The notes beneath the pieces were generated by a model that did no database searches, was not told the origin of the DNA, and saw nothing but the letters and a program-made list of their open reading frames with translations. From Candidatus Tisiphia endosymbiont of Beris chalybata (GTDB lineage Bacteria; Pseudomonadota; Alphaproteobacteria; Rickettsiales; Rickettsiaceae): a DNA stretch of 64,000 nt. How positions within the stretch are numbered: position 1 is the first letter of the stretch; the number at the start of each line of letters is the position of its first letter. Shown here one piece after another: positions 18,318 to 28,900 of this stretch. The translations under genes were made by a program, and so were the position numbers. The stretch spans positions 372,001 through 436,000 of the forward strand of contig NZ_OZ032159.1 in NCBI RefSeq assembly GCF_964026555.1, in the 5' to 3' direction.

Positions 18318-19000
18318 AATGATTATCAAAGAAATTACAAGTTAATAAAGTAGTAATATTAACAATTTTTAATATTTTTTGTAAAAAATCTATCTTATTT
18401 TAAGAGGTTTTTAGCTATTAAATTTAATAAGTATTGTAGAATGGATATTAAAACAGAAAACCTTTTAAAAACGCTTGTATGACTGTTTTTTGATAGGCGG
18501 CTAAATTTTAGTTAAAAATTACCCGCTAATTGTGTTTTGTAAAGTAGTTTAGATATGTAAAATTGATGAGATAGAGAATAGCTTATAAAAAATTAGAATT
18601 ACAGAAATATAAAAAAGGTAGCGGAAGAATGATTATCAACGCATTAGTTCTGATATCTAAGACTTTAGGTAAAAAGATTGGTTATTTTTATGAGGGTTTA
18701 GAGTCTATAGTTGAAATAACACTTCTTTAAAATAACAAACTACTAAAACAGTACTTAACTCGAAATTATAAATTTTTGTTTTATTTGTATTTACTGTTTG
18801 TGTATATAATCACATTTTACTGTTTTTTTAAACAATCAGTAAAAATCTACATTTAGGGGTTCTGACAATTCTAAAGCCTATATCTAGCTATAGTATCTTA
18901 TTTTAGTACAATAAAATTTAAAATCAAGCTATTTTTTTATTATAATTGCTTATCAGGGTAATAATAATTATCTATGCTATATTCTATCGTTTTACAGACC
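18318..19000. other. Gene-free AT-rich stretch
   Basis: No gene longer than about 60 codons and no clear repeat. It is very AT-rich and full of stop codons in all frames. It probably contains old decayed sequence plus the left flank of the IS110 element. Confidence 0.5.
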
Positions 19001-19039
19001 AAAGTAAAGTCTCGACACATTCTCAAGCTAGTAAAGCCT

Positions 19040-19260
19040 TGTATCTTGATATTGTCTTTCGTGAGAAACTATAAGATACTTAAGGGCACTTAAGTAAGAA
19101 GGCTAGATATACTGTGTATAACCTTAGGACAAAGATCCTGTCGTTTAGATAAGTAACTAGCCTTCATCTACTCATTGAAGATCGGACGGTGTCTTAGGTC
19201 TTGAAGTTTACATCAATGAACCTGTATTTACAAGGTTGGTCTTTGAGTATTTCATTAATT
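19040..19260 (+). ncRNA. Candidate IS110 bridge-RNA region
   Basis: The stretch before the IS110 transposase start is less AT-rich and strongly structured, unlike the DNA before it. AAGGCTAG (19099-19106) pairs with CTAGCCTT (19157-19164) around a large internal loop that holds AGGAC and CCTGTC. A second hairpin AACCT-GTA-TT-TAC-A-AGGTT lies at 19219-19237. IS110-group elements are known to encode a bridge RNA in the non-coding end upstream of the transposase. No covariance model was run. Confidence 0.45.
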
Positions 19261-19491
19261 ATTAACATAAATAGTATTATATGGACAGTATAATTTTAGG
19301 TATAGATATTTCTAAACAAACATTTGATGTAGCATTGTTAATTAATAACAAAATAAAAACTAAAAAATTTGATAATAATTCCAAAGGTTTTATACCATTT
19401 CCCCATTATAAGCAGAGATATTAGATTGATAGAATGAGTAATTTATGATATAAAGCTAGGTAATAATGAAATAATAGGAAGTAACAAGGAA

Positions 19492-19983
19492 ATGCCTAAA
19501 GTATCAAAAATGATAAATGACGAATTAGTATTAAAAGCAAGGGAAGCTTTGAATAACGGAGGGAAGAATGGTGTTGTAGTAACAAGATTAAAAGCCATAC
19601 TAGCATCGAGTAAGCATGGTATTAAGAAAGTAGCGGAAGTTTATGATATCAACAGATCTTCGCTACATAGATGGGTTGCTCTATTTCGAGATCAAGGCAT
19701 TGATGGTCTCAAGAACATAGCAAAGCCTTCTAGATCAAAATTAAATACTGCTCAAAAAGATGAGATTAAAACTTTGATAAAGAGAGACAGTAGTATTACG
19801 ATTAAGAAATTAAAGATAGTGATAAAAGAAAAATTTGATATAGATATAGAAAAATCTAGTATACATAGAATGCTAGGGGCACTTGGGTTTAGGCATATTA
19901 CTGGTAGAAAGAGGCATTACAAAGCTGACACATCTTCTCAAGAAGAATTCAAAAAAAAATCTACAACAAGTACACCAAGATAA
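19492..19983 (+). CDS. IS630 transposase OrfA (helix-turn-helix part)
   Basis: 163 residues with an N-terminal helix-turn-helix domain (VAEVYDINRSSLHRWVALFRDQGIDGL) and a second one (TIKKLKIVIKEKFDIDI...SSIHRMLGALGF), which bind the element ends. It overlaps OrfB in another frame. The overlap contains a run of nine A residues (about 19951-19959), a likely slippage site for making the OrfAB fusion. Going from OrfA to OrfB needs a +1 (or -2) change. Intact within its frame. Confidence 0.85.
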   Translation: MPKVSKMINDELVLKAREALNNGGKNGVVVTRLKAILASSKHGIKKVAEVYDINRSSLHRWVALFRDQGIDGLKNIAKPSRSKLNTAQKDEIKTLIKRDSSITIKKLKIVIKEKFDIDIEKSSIHRMLGALGFRHITGRKRHYKADTSSQEEFKKKSTTSTPR

Positions 19984-20485
19984 TCCTATGGTACCTATTT
20001 ATTTTTTTGATGAGACTAGGTTTGGGACCAATACAAAACATGGTTTAGGATGGTTTGAAAAAGGCAGTAGGACTCCAGTTCCTACAAAGCTGGGATTTAA
20101 ATCATTTTATCTTTATTCTGCTACAAATCATAGAGATGGAGACTCTTTTAGTTTAATTATTCCGAATGTTGATAAGGCCTGTATGCAAGTTTTTCTTAAT
20201 GAATTTGCGAAACATATAACTACAAAAGTTATACTAGTGATGGATGGAGCTGGATGGCATAAAGGTCTTACAATACCAGCTAATATTGAGATTATGTACT
20301 TACCACCATATAGTCCAGAGTTAAATCCTGTAGAGAGGTTGTGGCAACATTTAAAAGATTCGGTATTAAAAAATAAAGTTTACGATTGTTTAACTAAACT
20401 TGAAGATGCTGTAATTGAATTTATTCAATCTATTTCAATAGAAACTATAAAATCTATATGTAATTGTTCATATATCTATTTATAA
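19883..20485 (+). CDS. IS630 transposase OrfB (DDE catalytic part)
   Basis: The DDE catalytic half: IYFFDETRFGTNTKHG (first Asp, Glu), VILVMDGAGWHKG (second Asp) and MYLPPYSPELNPVERLW (catalytic Glu in the family signature LPPYSPxLNPxE). The real protein probably starts within OrfA by frameshift rather than at the first codon of this frame, as the native reading likely joins at the A9 run. The catalytic residues are all present, so the element may still be mobile. Confidence 0.85.
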   Translation: MGLGILLVERGITKLTHLLKKNSKKNLQQVHQDNPMVPIYFFDETRFGTNTKHGLGWFEKGSRTPVPTKLGFKSFYLYSATNHRDGDSFSLIIPNVDKACMQVFLNEFAKHITTKVILVMDGAGWHKGLTIPANIEIMYLPPYSPELNPVERLWQHLKDSVLKNKVYDCLTKLEDAVIEFIQSISIETIKSICNCSYIYL

Positions 20486-21354
20486 TAGGGAAATGGTATT
20501 AGTGGGTTAATAGAGTGGTTAAAAACTAAAGAAATTGATACTGCTCATGCATGTATGGAAGCTACTGGCTCTTATGGCTTAAAGTTAGCTCAATATCTTT
20601 ATGATAAGAATTTTAAAGTTAGTGTAGTAAACCCTGCTCGTATCAAAGGTTTTGCAATGAGCAAACTTTGTCGTGTTAAAACTGATAAAGTAGATAGCGA
20701 ATTAATAGCCCAATTTTGTATAGCAATGACGCCTGACCTTTGGCAACCACTACCTTCTCATATCCATGAATTACAACAATTGGTAAACCGTTTAGATGCT
20801 TTAATTGCCATCAAAAATCAAGAAACTAATCGGTTAGAAGCATCATCTGATATAGTTACTGTAAATGTTCAAGCTCATATTAAATTTTTGAATGAACAGA
20901 TCAAAGAAATAGAACAGCTAATTAGCAATCATATCAAAAACCATAAAGAGCTCGATGATAAGGGTACTCTTCTTGCTTCAATTCCAGGAGTAGGAGAAAA
21001 AACAATAGCCGTAGTTCTTGCTTTCTTATCTAATATAGAGAATTTTGATTCTGTAAAACAAGTAGTAGCATTTGTTGGCCTCAACCCCAAACAGCGTCAA
21101 TCTGGTACTTCAGTACGGGGAGCTAGTAGAATATCAAAAACAGGTTGTTCAGATCTGCGTAAAGCTTTTTATATGCCTGCTATAGTCTCTCTTAAATTTA
21201 ATCCAATTGTTAAAGAATTTGCGCAGCGTTTAAGTAGTGTAGGAAAACCTAAGATGGTTATTGTAATCGCTGCTATGCGTAAGTTGTTACATATCATTTA
21301 TGGGGTACTTAAAAATAAAAACTCCTTTAATGAAAAAATTGTTTAAAATATAGA

Positions 21355-21394
21355 GAATGTTATAAAAATTTAACAATAAATTTTTATAACATTC
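21355..21394. terminator. Long hairpin after the IS110 gene
   Basis: A perfect 17-bp inverted repeat GAATGTTATAAAAATTT around a 6-base loop, 8 bp after the transposase stop. All AT-rich; it may end transcription from the IS110 gene or mark the element's right end. Confidence 0.5.
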
Positions 21395-21478
21395 TTAAAA
21401 ATTTGTTGACTCTCAAGACGGTATCTTAGTGAGTATAATGAAAATACGCTAGAGCAATTACCTTTCAAGATATTAAAG

Positions 21479-21715
21479 ATGTTGTGGAAAGAGGACGTGT
21501 TAAAGTTACAAAACTATGGTGAAATTCTACAAATTGCCATAACAGAAAATGTTGAGGCTTTAAAAGAGCAGATTTCCAAATCTTTCTCAGAACAATCTAA
21601 TAACTCTATACCTACAGAATCTTTACAATTTACTATAGACTCTGAAAATCCTTCATCAATCGAAGGGTATATAACTGAAACCTCGATTCTTGGAGGAGTA
21701 GAAGAGCATATTTAA
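21479..21715 (+). CDS. Hypothetical protein fragment
   Basis: 78 residues from the first ATG, but the frame is open upstream to about 21407 (RYLSEYNENTLEQLPFKILK), right beside the IS110 end. This suggests the C-terminal part of a larger gene truncated by IS110. It is acidic and helical, ending in a low-complexity tail (SIEGYITETSILGGVEEHI). No family is recognised. Confidence 0.4.
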   Translation: MLWKEDVLKLQNYGEILQIAITENVEALKEQISKSFSEQSNNSIPTESLQFTIDSENPSSIEGYITETSILGGVEEHI

Positions 21716-21919
21716 GTCCAGAATGCTGGTTAATGCATGAAAACCCGCGCCTAAATAGAATTCTTGCTCAACGTTATTTCACTAATAATTTGTAAGCAGT
21801 AAAAATATCAAGATAGTCAAGTTAGAAAAAGCTAAAATAAGGATACAGCAGAAAATTGACTCTTACTTCTCAAATCTTGTAAAAAATCGTAGACCCTAAT
21901 TGAAAAAAGTTGAAATAAT

Positions 21920-23065
21920 ATGTTAAATGTTAATAATACTCAGCAAAGTTCTAGTCAGGCAGATCAATGCGTTCTAACACTACGGAATCGTATAAATTAT
22001 TGTAAAAGCAAAACCAACTGTTCTGAACTTAACCTTAGCAAATGTTTTGCCCACTTGAATAAGATTACCCCTACACTTATAAAACAAGTTAATTCTTTAT
22101 TTAAAGAAGAACTGATACAGGATTCACTATCACATATTAGAGCAATTAATTTAGCTAATAACAACCTATATTGGCAGATTATTGAATATTTATTCCAAGA
22201 TGCAAAACTGCCAGAACGAATTACTGATATTAATTTATCTCAAAATAAAATTGGGAAATGCGCTCATCTCAATGAATTGAATCGCCTAGATCTCACTAGC
22301 TTCGCAAATGTAAATAACCTTAACTTAAGTGAAAATTATATATCTAAAACTGAGGGAAAAAGAGTAATAAAGGCTGTTAAAAATATGCCACAACTTCAGT
22401 CTCTTAATTTATCTTATAATGATATGTTCAATGATGAAGAAACAGCTCAAAAAAGTTTAACACGTTTAAAAGACTTGATTGCAATAGTTGCTACAAAAAA
22501 GATTGATCTTAAGAATCTTGATTTATCTTTAAATCGTTCTAGTCAATATACTGATGAATGTTTAAAAGTGTTGGTTAACTTAAACAGCCTTACCTACCTT
22601 AATATCTCAAAAAATGATATTGATATAAGAGAAATACCTAAATTAGCAAAAATTTGTGAAAATTTGCCGCAAGTAGGATTTACTCTTGGAAATTCAGCTT
22701 TAAACCAATTTTTTCAATTATGTCAAAATGAAAAGTCAGAAAATAGGGACAATATAAAACCGAAAATAATAGATATTGTATTTAAGACAGTAAAAGAAGA
22801 TTCTGAAGATACCATAGAGATATTGCAATATTTCTTGCAAGAAAAGCACGATCAATATCAAATCTCTGGGAATGTAACAGATGACAATGGTGTTACTCTA
22901 TTAGAGGCGTGCCCTAACTCAGAAGTACGGCAATTTTTATTGCAGTGTGAAGATATGTCTACTCATACCTATTCTATTTCTGAAGAAAGTACATTGACAA
23001 CTTCTGAACCTATTTATGTTGTATGGGAACCTCAACTAACAGGTACTACTAACGAGCAGACCTAA
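21920..23065 (+). CDS. Leucine-rich-repeat protein, possible effector
   Basis: A 381-residue cytosolic-looking protein with leucine-rich repeats over about residues 60-225. Repeat cores such as INLANNNLYWQIIEYLF, INLSQNKIGK, LNLSENYISKTEGKRV, LNLSYNDMFNDEE, LDLSLNRSSQYTDEC and LNISKNDIDIREIP follow the LxLxxN pattern of the ribonuclease-inhibitor type. The C-terminal 130 residues carry a helical part (DSEDTIEILQYFLQEKHD) and an acidic, Ser/Thr-rich tail. There is no signal peptide. It sits between IS remnants with no operon partner. LRR proteins of intracellular bacteria often act on host proteins; that role is inferred. The gene looks complete; IS6 copy 2 begins only 38 bp after its stop. 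Confidence 0.75.
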   Translation: MLNVNNTQQSSSQADQCVLTLRNRINYCKSKTNCSELNLSKCFAHLNKITPTLIKQVNSLFKEELIQDSLSHIRAINLANNNLYWQIIEYLFQDAKLPERITDINLSQNKIGKCAHLNELNRLDLTSFANVNNLNLSENYISKTEGKRVIKAVKNMPQLQSLNLSYNDMFNDEETAQKSLTRLKDLIAIVATKKIDLKNLDLSLNRSSQYTDECLKVLVNLNSLTYLNISKNDIDIREIPKLAKICENLPQVGFTLGNSALNQFFQLCQNEKSENRDNIKPKIIDIVFKTVKEDSEDTIEILQYFLQEKHDQYQISGNVTDDNGVTLLEACPNSEVRQFLLQCEDMSTHTYSISEESTLTTSEPIYVVWEPQLTGTTNEQT

Positions 23066-23102
23066 CCTTATATTATACAGTATTAGTATAATGGATTTAA
23101 TA

Positions 23103-23947
23103 GGTTTTGTCGCATCTGCAAGTGTAGTTTTATCTGGATTTAAAAATCTCAAGATTAAAATATTATGCAGCCATTAATGTTACAAAATTTTCAAAAGTAG
23201 AAAAATTATAGTTAGCCTTAGTAATTTGTTTTTTTTGAATCATCCTAATATTCTCGCAGCCAGCAATAGTAATTTTAGCAGAAGCAAAACTTTTGAAGCC
23301 AAGCATCGGCTTAGTTCGTTTCTTAATAAAGCGATGATCTTGCTCAATTATGTTATTGAGGTATTTAACCTGAGTAACCTTAATTTTTTGTTCCTCGTGC
23401 AAATCCTTATTAATGCTGTTAAGGGCAGCAGTATTGCTACCGCTTTTATCAATATTCACTTTTATAGGATGACCGTTATGTCTAAAAGCTTTCCGAAAGA
23501 ATGCTTTAGCAGCTGCAGTATCTCTATGTTTCCTTAAGCAGAAATCTATGGTGTTACCCATAGTATCAACTGCTCTATACAGATAAACCCAGTTACCCTT
23601 TACTTTAATATACGTTTCATCCATTCTCCAGTTTCTACCAACTGGCTTCTTGTATTTCCTGACTTGCATATCTATTAATTTTACAAACCTTATAACCCAT
23701 CTTTGTAAAGTGGCGTGATCTATCGATGCTCCTCTAATTCCAGCCATCTCCTCTAAATCTCTATAGCTTAAAGAAAATCTACACTTCATGTAGACAAATA
23801 ACATGATGATTTCAGCTGATGAGCAATATCCTTTGAAATATTTTAACAATTTAGCAGAAATTTGAAATGGCATCTTAATTATTTTGACTGTATTTTTATG
23901 TCTTTATACCTTCTGCTAAACTATTAGTCAATAAATGCGACAGAACC
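23103..23947 (-). mobile_element. IS6-family element, copy 2 (845 bp)
   Basis: A full copy in minus orientation. The base next to its right end starts ATCATTAC (23948-23955), which reappears in inverted form (GTAATGAT, 25392-25399) next to copy 3. The two copies therefore flank an inverted segment. Confidence 0.93.
23163..23873 (-). CDS. IS6-family transposase, copy 2
   Basis: Intact 236-residue DDE transposase, same protein as the copy at 14951, in the opposite orientation. Asp85, Asp142 and Glu177 are all present. Confidence 0.94.
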   Translation of the reverse strand: MPFQISAKLLKYFKGYCSSAEIIMLFVYMKCRFSLSYRDLEEMAGIRGASIDHATLQRWVIRFVKLIDMQVRKYKKPVGRNWRMDETYIKVKGNWVYLYRAVDTMGNTIDFCLRKHRDTAAAKAFFRKAFRHNGHPIKVNIDKSGSNTAALNSINKDLHEEQKIKVTQVKYLNNIIEQDHRFIKKRTKPMLGFKSFASAKITIAGCENIRMIQKKQITKANYNFSTFENFVTLMAA

Positions 23948-24546
23948 ATCATTACTGTGTATTGTTTCATAGAAGAAAAAATGACTATAATAACCAAAAA
24001 TATCAAAGTAAGGAAAGCAGGATTTCCACCTTGCTTAAGTGACGTGGAAGCATTAACAATGGAAGTGGTGGGAGAATTTATCGGTTTGCACCAAGACAAG
24101 CAGATATGGGAATATTTTAAACGTCATTTTCAAGAATGGTTTCCCAATCTAAAGAGTAGACCGTCTTATGTGAAGCAATGTAGCGGTCTTTTATCTATTA
24201 AGAACATGCTGCTTGCCGACTTGTTTAAGAGTGCAAGCAAATCAGATCTGCATATGATAGATGGGGTACCGATTCCTGTAATAAATTTGGCCCGAGCAAC
24301 GAGAGGGCGATGTTTTAAGGAATACGCTGACTATGGGTACTGCGCTTCGAAAGATAGCTATTATTACGGTTTTCTAGGACACGTATTAATTAATGAAGAA
24401 GGTCGAATAGCTGGATTCATGATAACTCCTGCTAATGGGTCTGAACGTGAAGCTCTGCAAGTAATGTCTCCTAATATTAGTGGCATGGTACTGGGCGATA
24501 AAGGCTATCTTGGTCAGGATTTAAAAGATGAGTTGGCCACCAAAAA
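23948..24546 (+). pseudogene. IS982-family transposase fragment, inverted segment
   Basis: Codes residues about 7-203 of the 294-residue IS982 transposase found complete at 62888-63772 (IITVYCFIEEKM to KDELATK). It lacks the first residues and the C-terminal third. It lies between IS6 copies 2 and 3, and its missing 5' end sits beyond copy 3 (25392-25501) in the opposite orientation, showing that this piece was flipped. Confidence 0.9.
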
Positions 24547-25391
24547 GGTTCTGTCGCATTTATTGACTAATAGTTTAGCAGAAGGTATAAAGACATAAAA
24601 ATACAGTCAAAATAATTAAGATGCCATTTCAAATTTCTGCTAAATTGTTAAAATATTTCAAAGGATATTGCTCATCAGCTGAAATCATCATGTTATTTGT
24701 CTACATGAAGTGTAGATTTTCTTTAAGCTATAGAGATTTAGAGGAGATGGCTGGAATTAGAGGAGCATCGATAGATCACGCCACTTTACAAAGATGGGTT
24801 ATAAGGTTTGTAAAATTAATAGATATGCAAGTCAGGAAATACAAGAAGCCAGTTGGTAGAAACTGGAGAATGGATGAAACGTATATTAAAGTAAAGGGTA
24901 ACTGGGTTTATCTGTATAGAGCAGTTGATACTATGGGTAACACCATAGATTTCTGCTTAAGGAAACATAGAGATACTGCAGCTGCTAAAGCATTCTTTCG
25001 GAAAGCTTTTAGACATAACGGTCATCCTATAAAAGTGAATATTGATAAAAGCGGTAGCAATACTGCTGCCCTTAACAGCATTAATAAGGATTTGCACGAG
25101 GAACAAAAAATTAAGGTTACTCAGGTTAAATACCTCAATAACATAATTGAGCAAGATCATCGCTTTATTAAGAAACGAACTAAGCCGATGCTTGGCTTCA
25201 AAAGTTTTGCTTCTGCTAAAATTACTATTGCTGGCTGCGAGAATATTAGGATGATTCAAAAAAAACAAATTACTAAGGCTAACTATAATTTTTCTACTTT
25301 TGAAAATTTTGTAACATTAATGGCTGCATAATATTTTAATCTTGAGATTTTTAAATCCAGATAAAACTACACTTGCAGATGCGACAAAACC
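24547..25391 (+). mobile_element. IS6-family element, copy 3 (845 bp)
   Basis: A full copy in plus orientation, inverted relative to copy 2. The right flank is GTAATGAT, the reverse complement of the bases beside copy 2, as expected when IS6 copies itself into a target on the same molecule and inverts the DNA between. Confidence 0.93.
24621..25331 (+). CDS. IS6-family transposase, copy 3
   Basis: Intact 236-residue transposase, same protein as the other copies. The open frame upstream belongs to the interrupted IS982 gene, not to this one. Confidence 0.94.
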   Translation: MPFQISAKLLKYFKGYCSSAEIIMLFVYMKCRFSLSYRDLEEMAGIRGASIDHATLQRWVIRFVKLIDMQVRKYKKPVGRNWRMDETYIKVKGNWVYLYRAVDTMGNTIDFCLRKHRDTAAAKAFFRKAFRHNGHPIKVNIDKSGSNTAALNSINKDLHEEQKIKVTQVKYLNNIIEQDHRFIKKRTKPMLGFKSFASAKITIAGCENIRMIQKKQITKANYNFSTFENFVTLMAA

Positions 25392-25501
25392 GTAATGATA
25401 AACTCTTCTAGGGTCATAGCTTCTTTCTCGATAATTGAACTATGACCTTATTAGGCTATCCTATTCTTTTGTCAATCTTAAAAAAAAGTCGAACATGGCG
25501 T
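25392..25501 (-). mobile_element. IS982 left-end fragment
   Basis: The 5' end of IS982 in minus orientation, ending in the terminal repeat AAGTCGAACATGGCG. It matches 63749-63855. The IS982 copy had itself landed inside an IS6 copy, whose remaining part starts at 25502. Confidence 0.88.
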
Positions 25502-25989
25502 TTTTATAGGATGACCGTTATGTCTAAAAGCTTTCCGAAAGAATGCTTTAGCAGCTGCAGTATCTCTATGTTTCCTTAAGCAGAAATCTATGGTGTTACC
25601 CATAGTATCAACTGCTCTATACAGATAAACCCAGTTACCCTTTACTTTAATATACGTTTCATCCATTCTCCAGTTTCTACCAACTGGCTTCTTGTATTTC
25701 CTGACTTGCATATCTATTAATTTTACAAACCTTATAACCCATCTTTGTAAAGTGGCGTGATCTATCGATGCTCCTCTAATTCCAGCCATCTCCTCTAAAT
25801 CTCTATAGCTTAAAGAAAATCTACACTTCATGTAGACAAATAACATGATGATTTCAGCTGATGAGCAATATCCTTTGAAATATTTTAACAATTTAGCAGA
25901 AATTTGAAATGGCATCTTAATTATTTTGACTGTATTTTTATGTCTTTATACCTTCTGCTAAACTATTAGTCAATAAATGCGACAGAACC
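25502..25989 (-). mobile_element. Truncated IS6-family element (5' part)
   Basis: The start half of an IS6 copy in minus orientation, coding residues 1-138 of the transposase with Asp85 but without Asp142 and Glu177. It was cut by IS982. Its other end abuts the 5'-truncated TPR gene at 25990. Confidence 0.9.
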
Positions 25990-28900
25990 AAATATTCTAA
26001 GGCACTTTGTCTACTAGGTCAAATTGCACTCGAACAAAACAATCTGGATGAAGCATTTAAATATGCTAAGAAAGCATTAGCGCAAAAACCTAACTGTCTT
26101 GAAGCACTTTGCGTCCTAGGTCAAGTGGCAATCGAACAAAACAATCTGGATGAAGCATGTGGTAATGCTAATAAAGCATTAGTGCAAAATCCTAACTGTC
26201 TTAAAGCACTTTGCGTCCTAGGTCAAGTTGCACTCAAACAAAACAATCTGGATGAAGCGCTTGTTAATGCTAATAAAGCATTAACGCAAAAACCTAACTG
26301 TCCTGAGGCATACTGCATCCTAAGTCAAGTGGCATTAGCCCAAGAAAAACTGGAGGAAGCATTTGATTATGCTAATAAAGCATTAGCGCAAAAACCTAAC
26401 TGTCTTGAAGCACTTTGCGTCCTAAGTCAAGCTGCACTCAAACAAAACAATCTGGATGAAGCACTTGTTAATGCTAATAAAACATTAGCGCAAAAACCTA
26501 ATTGTCTTGAAGCACTTTGCGTTTTAGGTCAAGTGGCACTCGAACAAAACAATCTAAATGAAGCATTTGCTAATGCTAAGAAAGCATTAGCGCAAAAACC
26601 TAACTGCCCTGAGGCACTTTGCGTTTTAGGTCAAGTGGCACTCGAACAAAACAATCTAAATGAAGCATTTGCTAATGCTAAGAAAGCATTAGCGCAAAAA
26701 CCTAACTGCCCTGAGGCACTTTGCGTTTTAGGTCAAGTGGCACTCGAACAAAACAATCTAAATGAAGCATTTGCTAATGCTAAGAAAGCATTAGCGCAAA
26801 AACCTAACTGCCCTGAGGCACTTTGCGTCCTACATCAAGCTTCATTAAAGGGAGCTAAAGATGCAAAAAATCAAGGTAATTATCAGAAAGAGTTAAAATA
26901 TTTAAAGGAAGCATATAAAAATATTAAAAAAATAGAACAGTTTAAACGTGATGATCCTAAGCTACTTTGCAAAAAAGCTGAGGTTTTATTAGCTCTTGCC
27001 CAAAATGCACAAGAAAGTGTTAATGTGCAATTATTAATTGAGCTAAAAGATGACTTTAAGAATATTGAACCAAAATTAAACCAGCAACATCCTGGTATAC
27101 TCTACTCTCAAGCTTTAGTTTTAATTAAGCTCGCTGAGTATGAAAAAGAATCTTTTAATTACGACGCAGAGTTAGATCTTTTGAAAAAAGCAGATAAAGC
27201 ATTTATAAGCGGAGCAAAGCTTGTACCTGATGATGACATGGTACCATCTCCCCATATTTTAGTCTTATTTAGTATGGCTGAGAATGCAAACAAACGTAAT
27301 AGTCCTGAAGAAGCATTAAAGTCTTGGGAAAGAATAGGAGAAATAATTAAGGATACATTACAATTAAAGCAATCATACGCTGGAATATTGACTCATCAAG
27401 CCAGCGCGTTATTTAAGCGCGCTGAATGTCAGGAAAAATGCGATGATAGGGCACAGACAATTTGGCAGGAAACTAAGAATACTGCCAAGGCAGCATTAGC
27501 AGAAGAGCGAGATGTTCCCTATCTTTATTATATATTAAGTCGAGCTGCCCTAGAACTAGGGGAGCTAACAGAAGAACTTGATCATTTCGAGGAAGCCTTA
27601 GGACCACACGATATTAATAATATTAAGCCCTTTATATATTCTAACATAGGACTAACTTATAAAAAATTTGCTGAGAGACAAGAAGAGCAGTTAGTTTTTT
27701 GGGAGAAAGCAGATGAAGCTTTTGATAAAGTATTACAACTATTAAAAAAATCACTAAAATCTTTTAAAGAAATATCTCTATATATTGATACATGTGATCA
27801 CAAATGTACAAATTTAATAGAATGGGCTAAATATGAAGAAGAAATTGGGGATAAAACTAAGAAGGAAGCACGTTGGTTGGAAATATATAAAGTATCAAGA
27901 GAAGCATTAAAGTTATCTGACGAGAATAATTTGCGTTTATTAGGTATTGCAAGTGAAGCTTCCCTCAAATTAGCTGAAAATGCAATAACATTTGATGAGC
28001 TTCACAATGCCCAAAGTTTTTTGGTAGAAGCCTTCAGATTTGAAAAAGCATTAAACTTAAATAATGATTTTAATAGGCTGATTCGTATAGGTAAAGGTTG
28101 GGTAAAGGTAGGAAATACTAAAAAAGTACTTGAGGTTTTCCATGAAAAATTAAAATTAAACACTAATGATGCTGAGCTATATTATAATATAGGTTTAGAT
28201 TGTACAAAATTGGCTGATGAGGCAAAAAAATCTAATAATCGTGAAGAAACATTAACTTTTTTAGAAACAGCATTAGAGAGTATTAATAAGTCATTAGCAA
28301 TAAATCCTAGCGCTGATGCGTATATTATTAATAAAGCTCAAACTTGCAAAAAGTTGGCTGAGCAGGAAGAACAACCAACTCAGGAAAAAGAACTGAATAA
28401 AGAAAAAGAGCTACATTATTGGCTGGCTGCACGCGACGCTTTTTGTAAAATGTTAATAAGCTCTACACATCCTGAGTTTAATGGGTACTACTACTGGTTG
28501 GACACTCTAACTGCGCAAATAACTATGCAAATGACTGAGAAAATGATACAACAGAATAATGCAAAAAAAATCCAGCATTGTATGGACCAACTTAATGAAT
28601 TTACTAGACAATTCAAATTAAACGCTCAGGGTAATAAGATTAATGAAGATACAAGGCAATACTGGAAGACAGCTCAAAGTCTTAAAAAATTAGCGGAAGA
28701 GAAGGGACAAAAGAATAATGAACAAGAAATAAAATATTGGAATAACGCACTTAAAGCTTTTACTACAGTACTACATTATACTCAGAATGTTCTTGAAAAA
28801 AATAACAATAATATAGAAAATGAAAGAGCGAATATTTACTCAAAGCTAGTAAAGCAATATAATACCTATCCTGGTGATACACAGGGTTTCAGTGCCCCTC

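Larger units (their letters stand above)
19393..20498 (+). mobile_element. IS630-family element inserted in the IS110 gene
   Basis: A 1106-bp insertion including one copy of the TA target. The ends are near-perfect inverted repeats (TACCATTTCCCCATTATAA on the left, one mismatch on the right). TA next to both ends agrees with the TA target choice of the IS630/Tc1-mariner superfamily. It contains two overlapping frames (19492-19983 and 19883-20485). Confidence 0.9.
19281..21346 (+). pseudogene. IS110-family transposase split by an IS630 element
   Basis: The gene starts ATGGACAGT and codes 37 residues (LGIDISKQTFDVAL, RuvC-like first Asp) before an IS630 element interrupts it at 19393. It resumes at 20499 with ISGLIEWL and runs to the stop. 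Joined, 112 plus 848 bases give 320 codons in frame, a normal IS110 length. Other parts are ACMEATGSYG (acidic residue), VKTDKVDSELIAQF, and the C-terminal domain with SIPGVGEKT and the Ser-containing SGTSVRGASR. The N-terminal catalytic Asp is separated from the rest, so this copy is dead unless the IS630 element leaves exactly. Confidence 0.9.

Noticed and set aside
26125..26840. CRISPR-like regular repeats
   Set aside because: The 102-bp periodicity is coding TPR sequence without spacers; no cas genes anywhere in the window.
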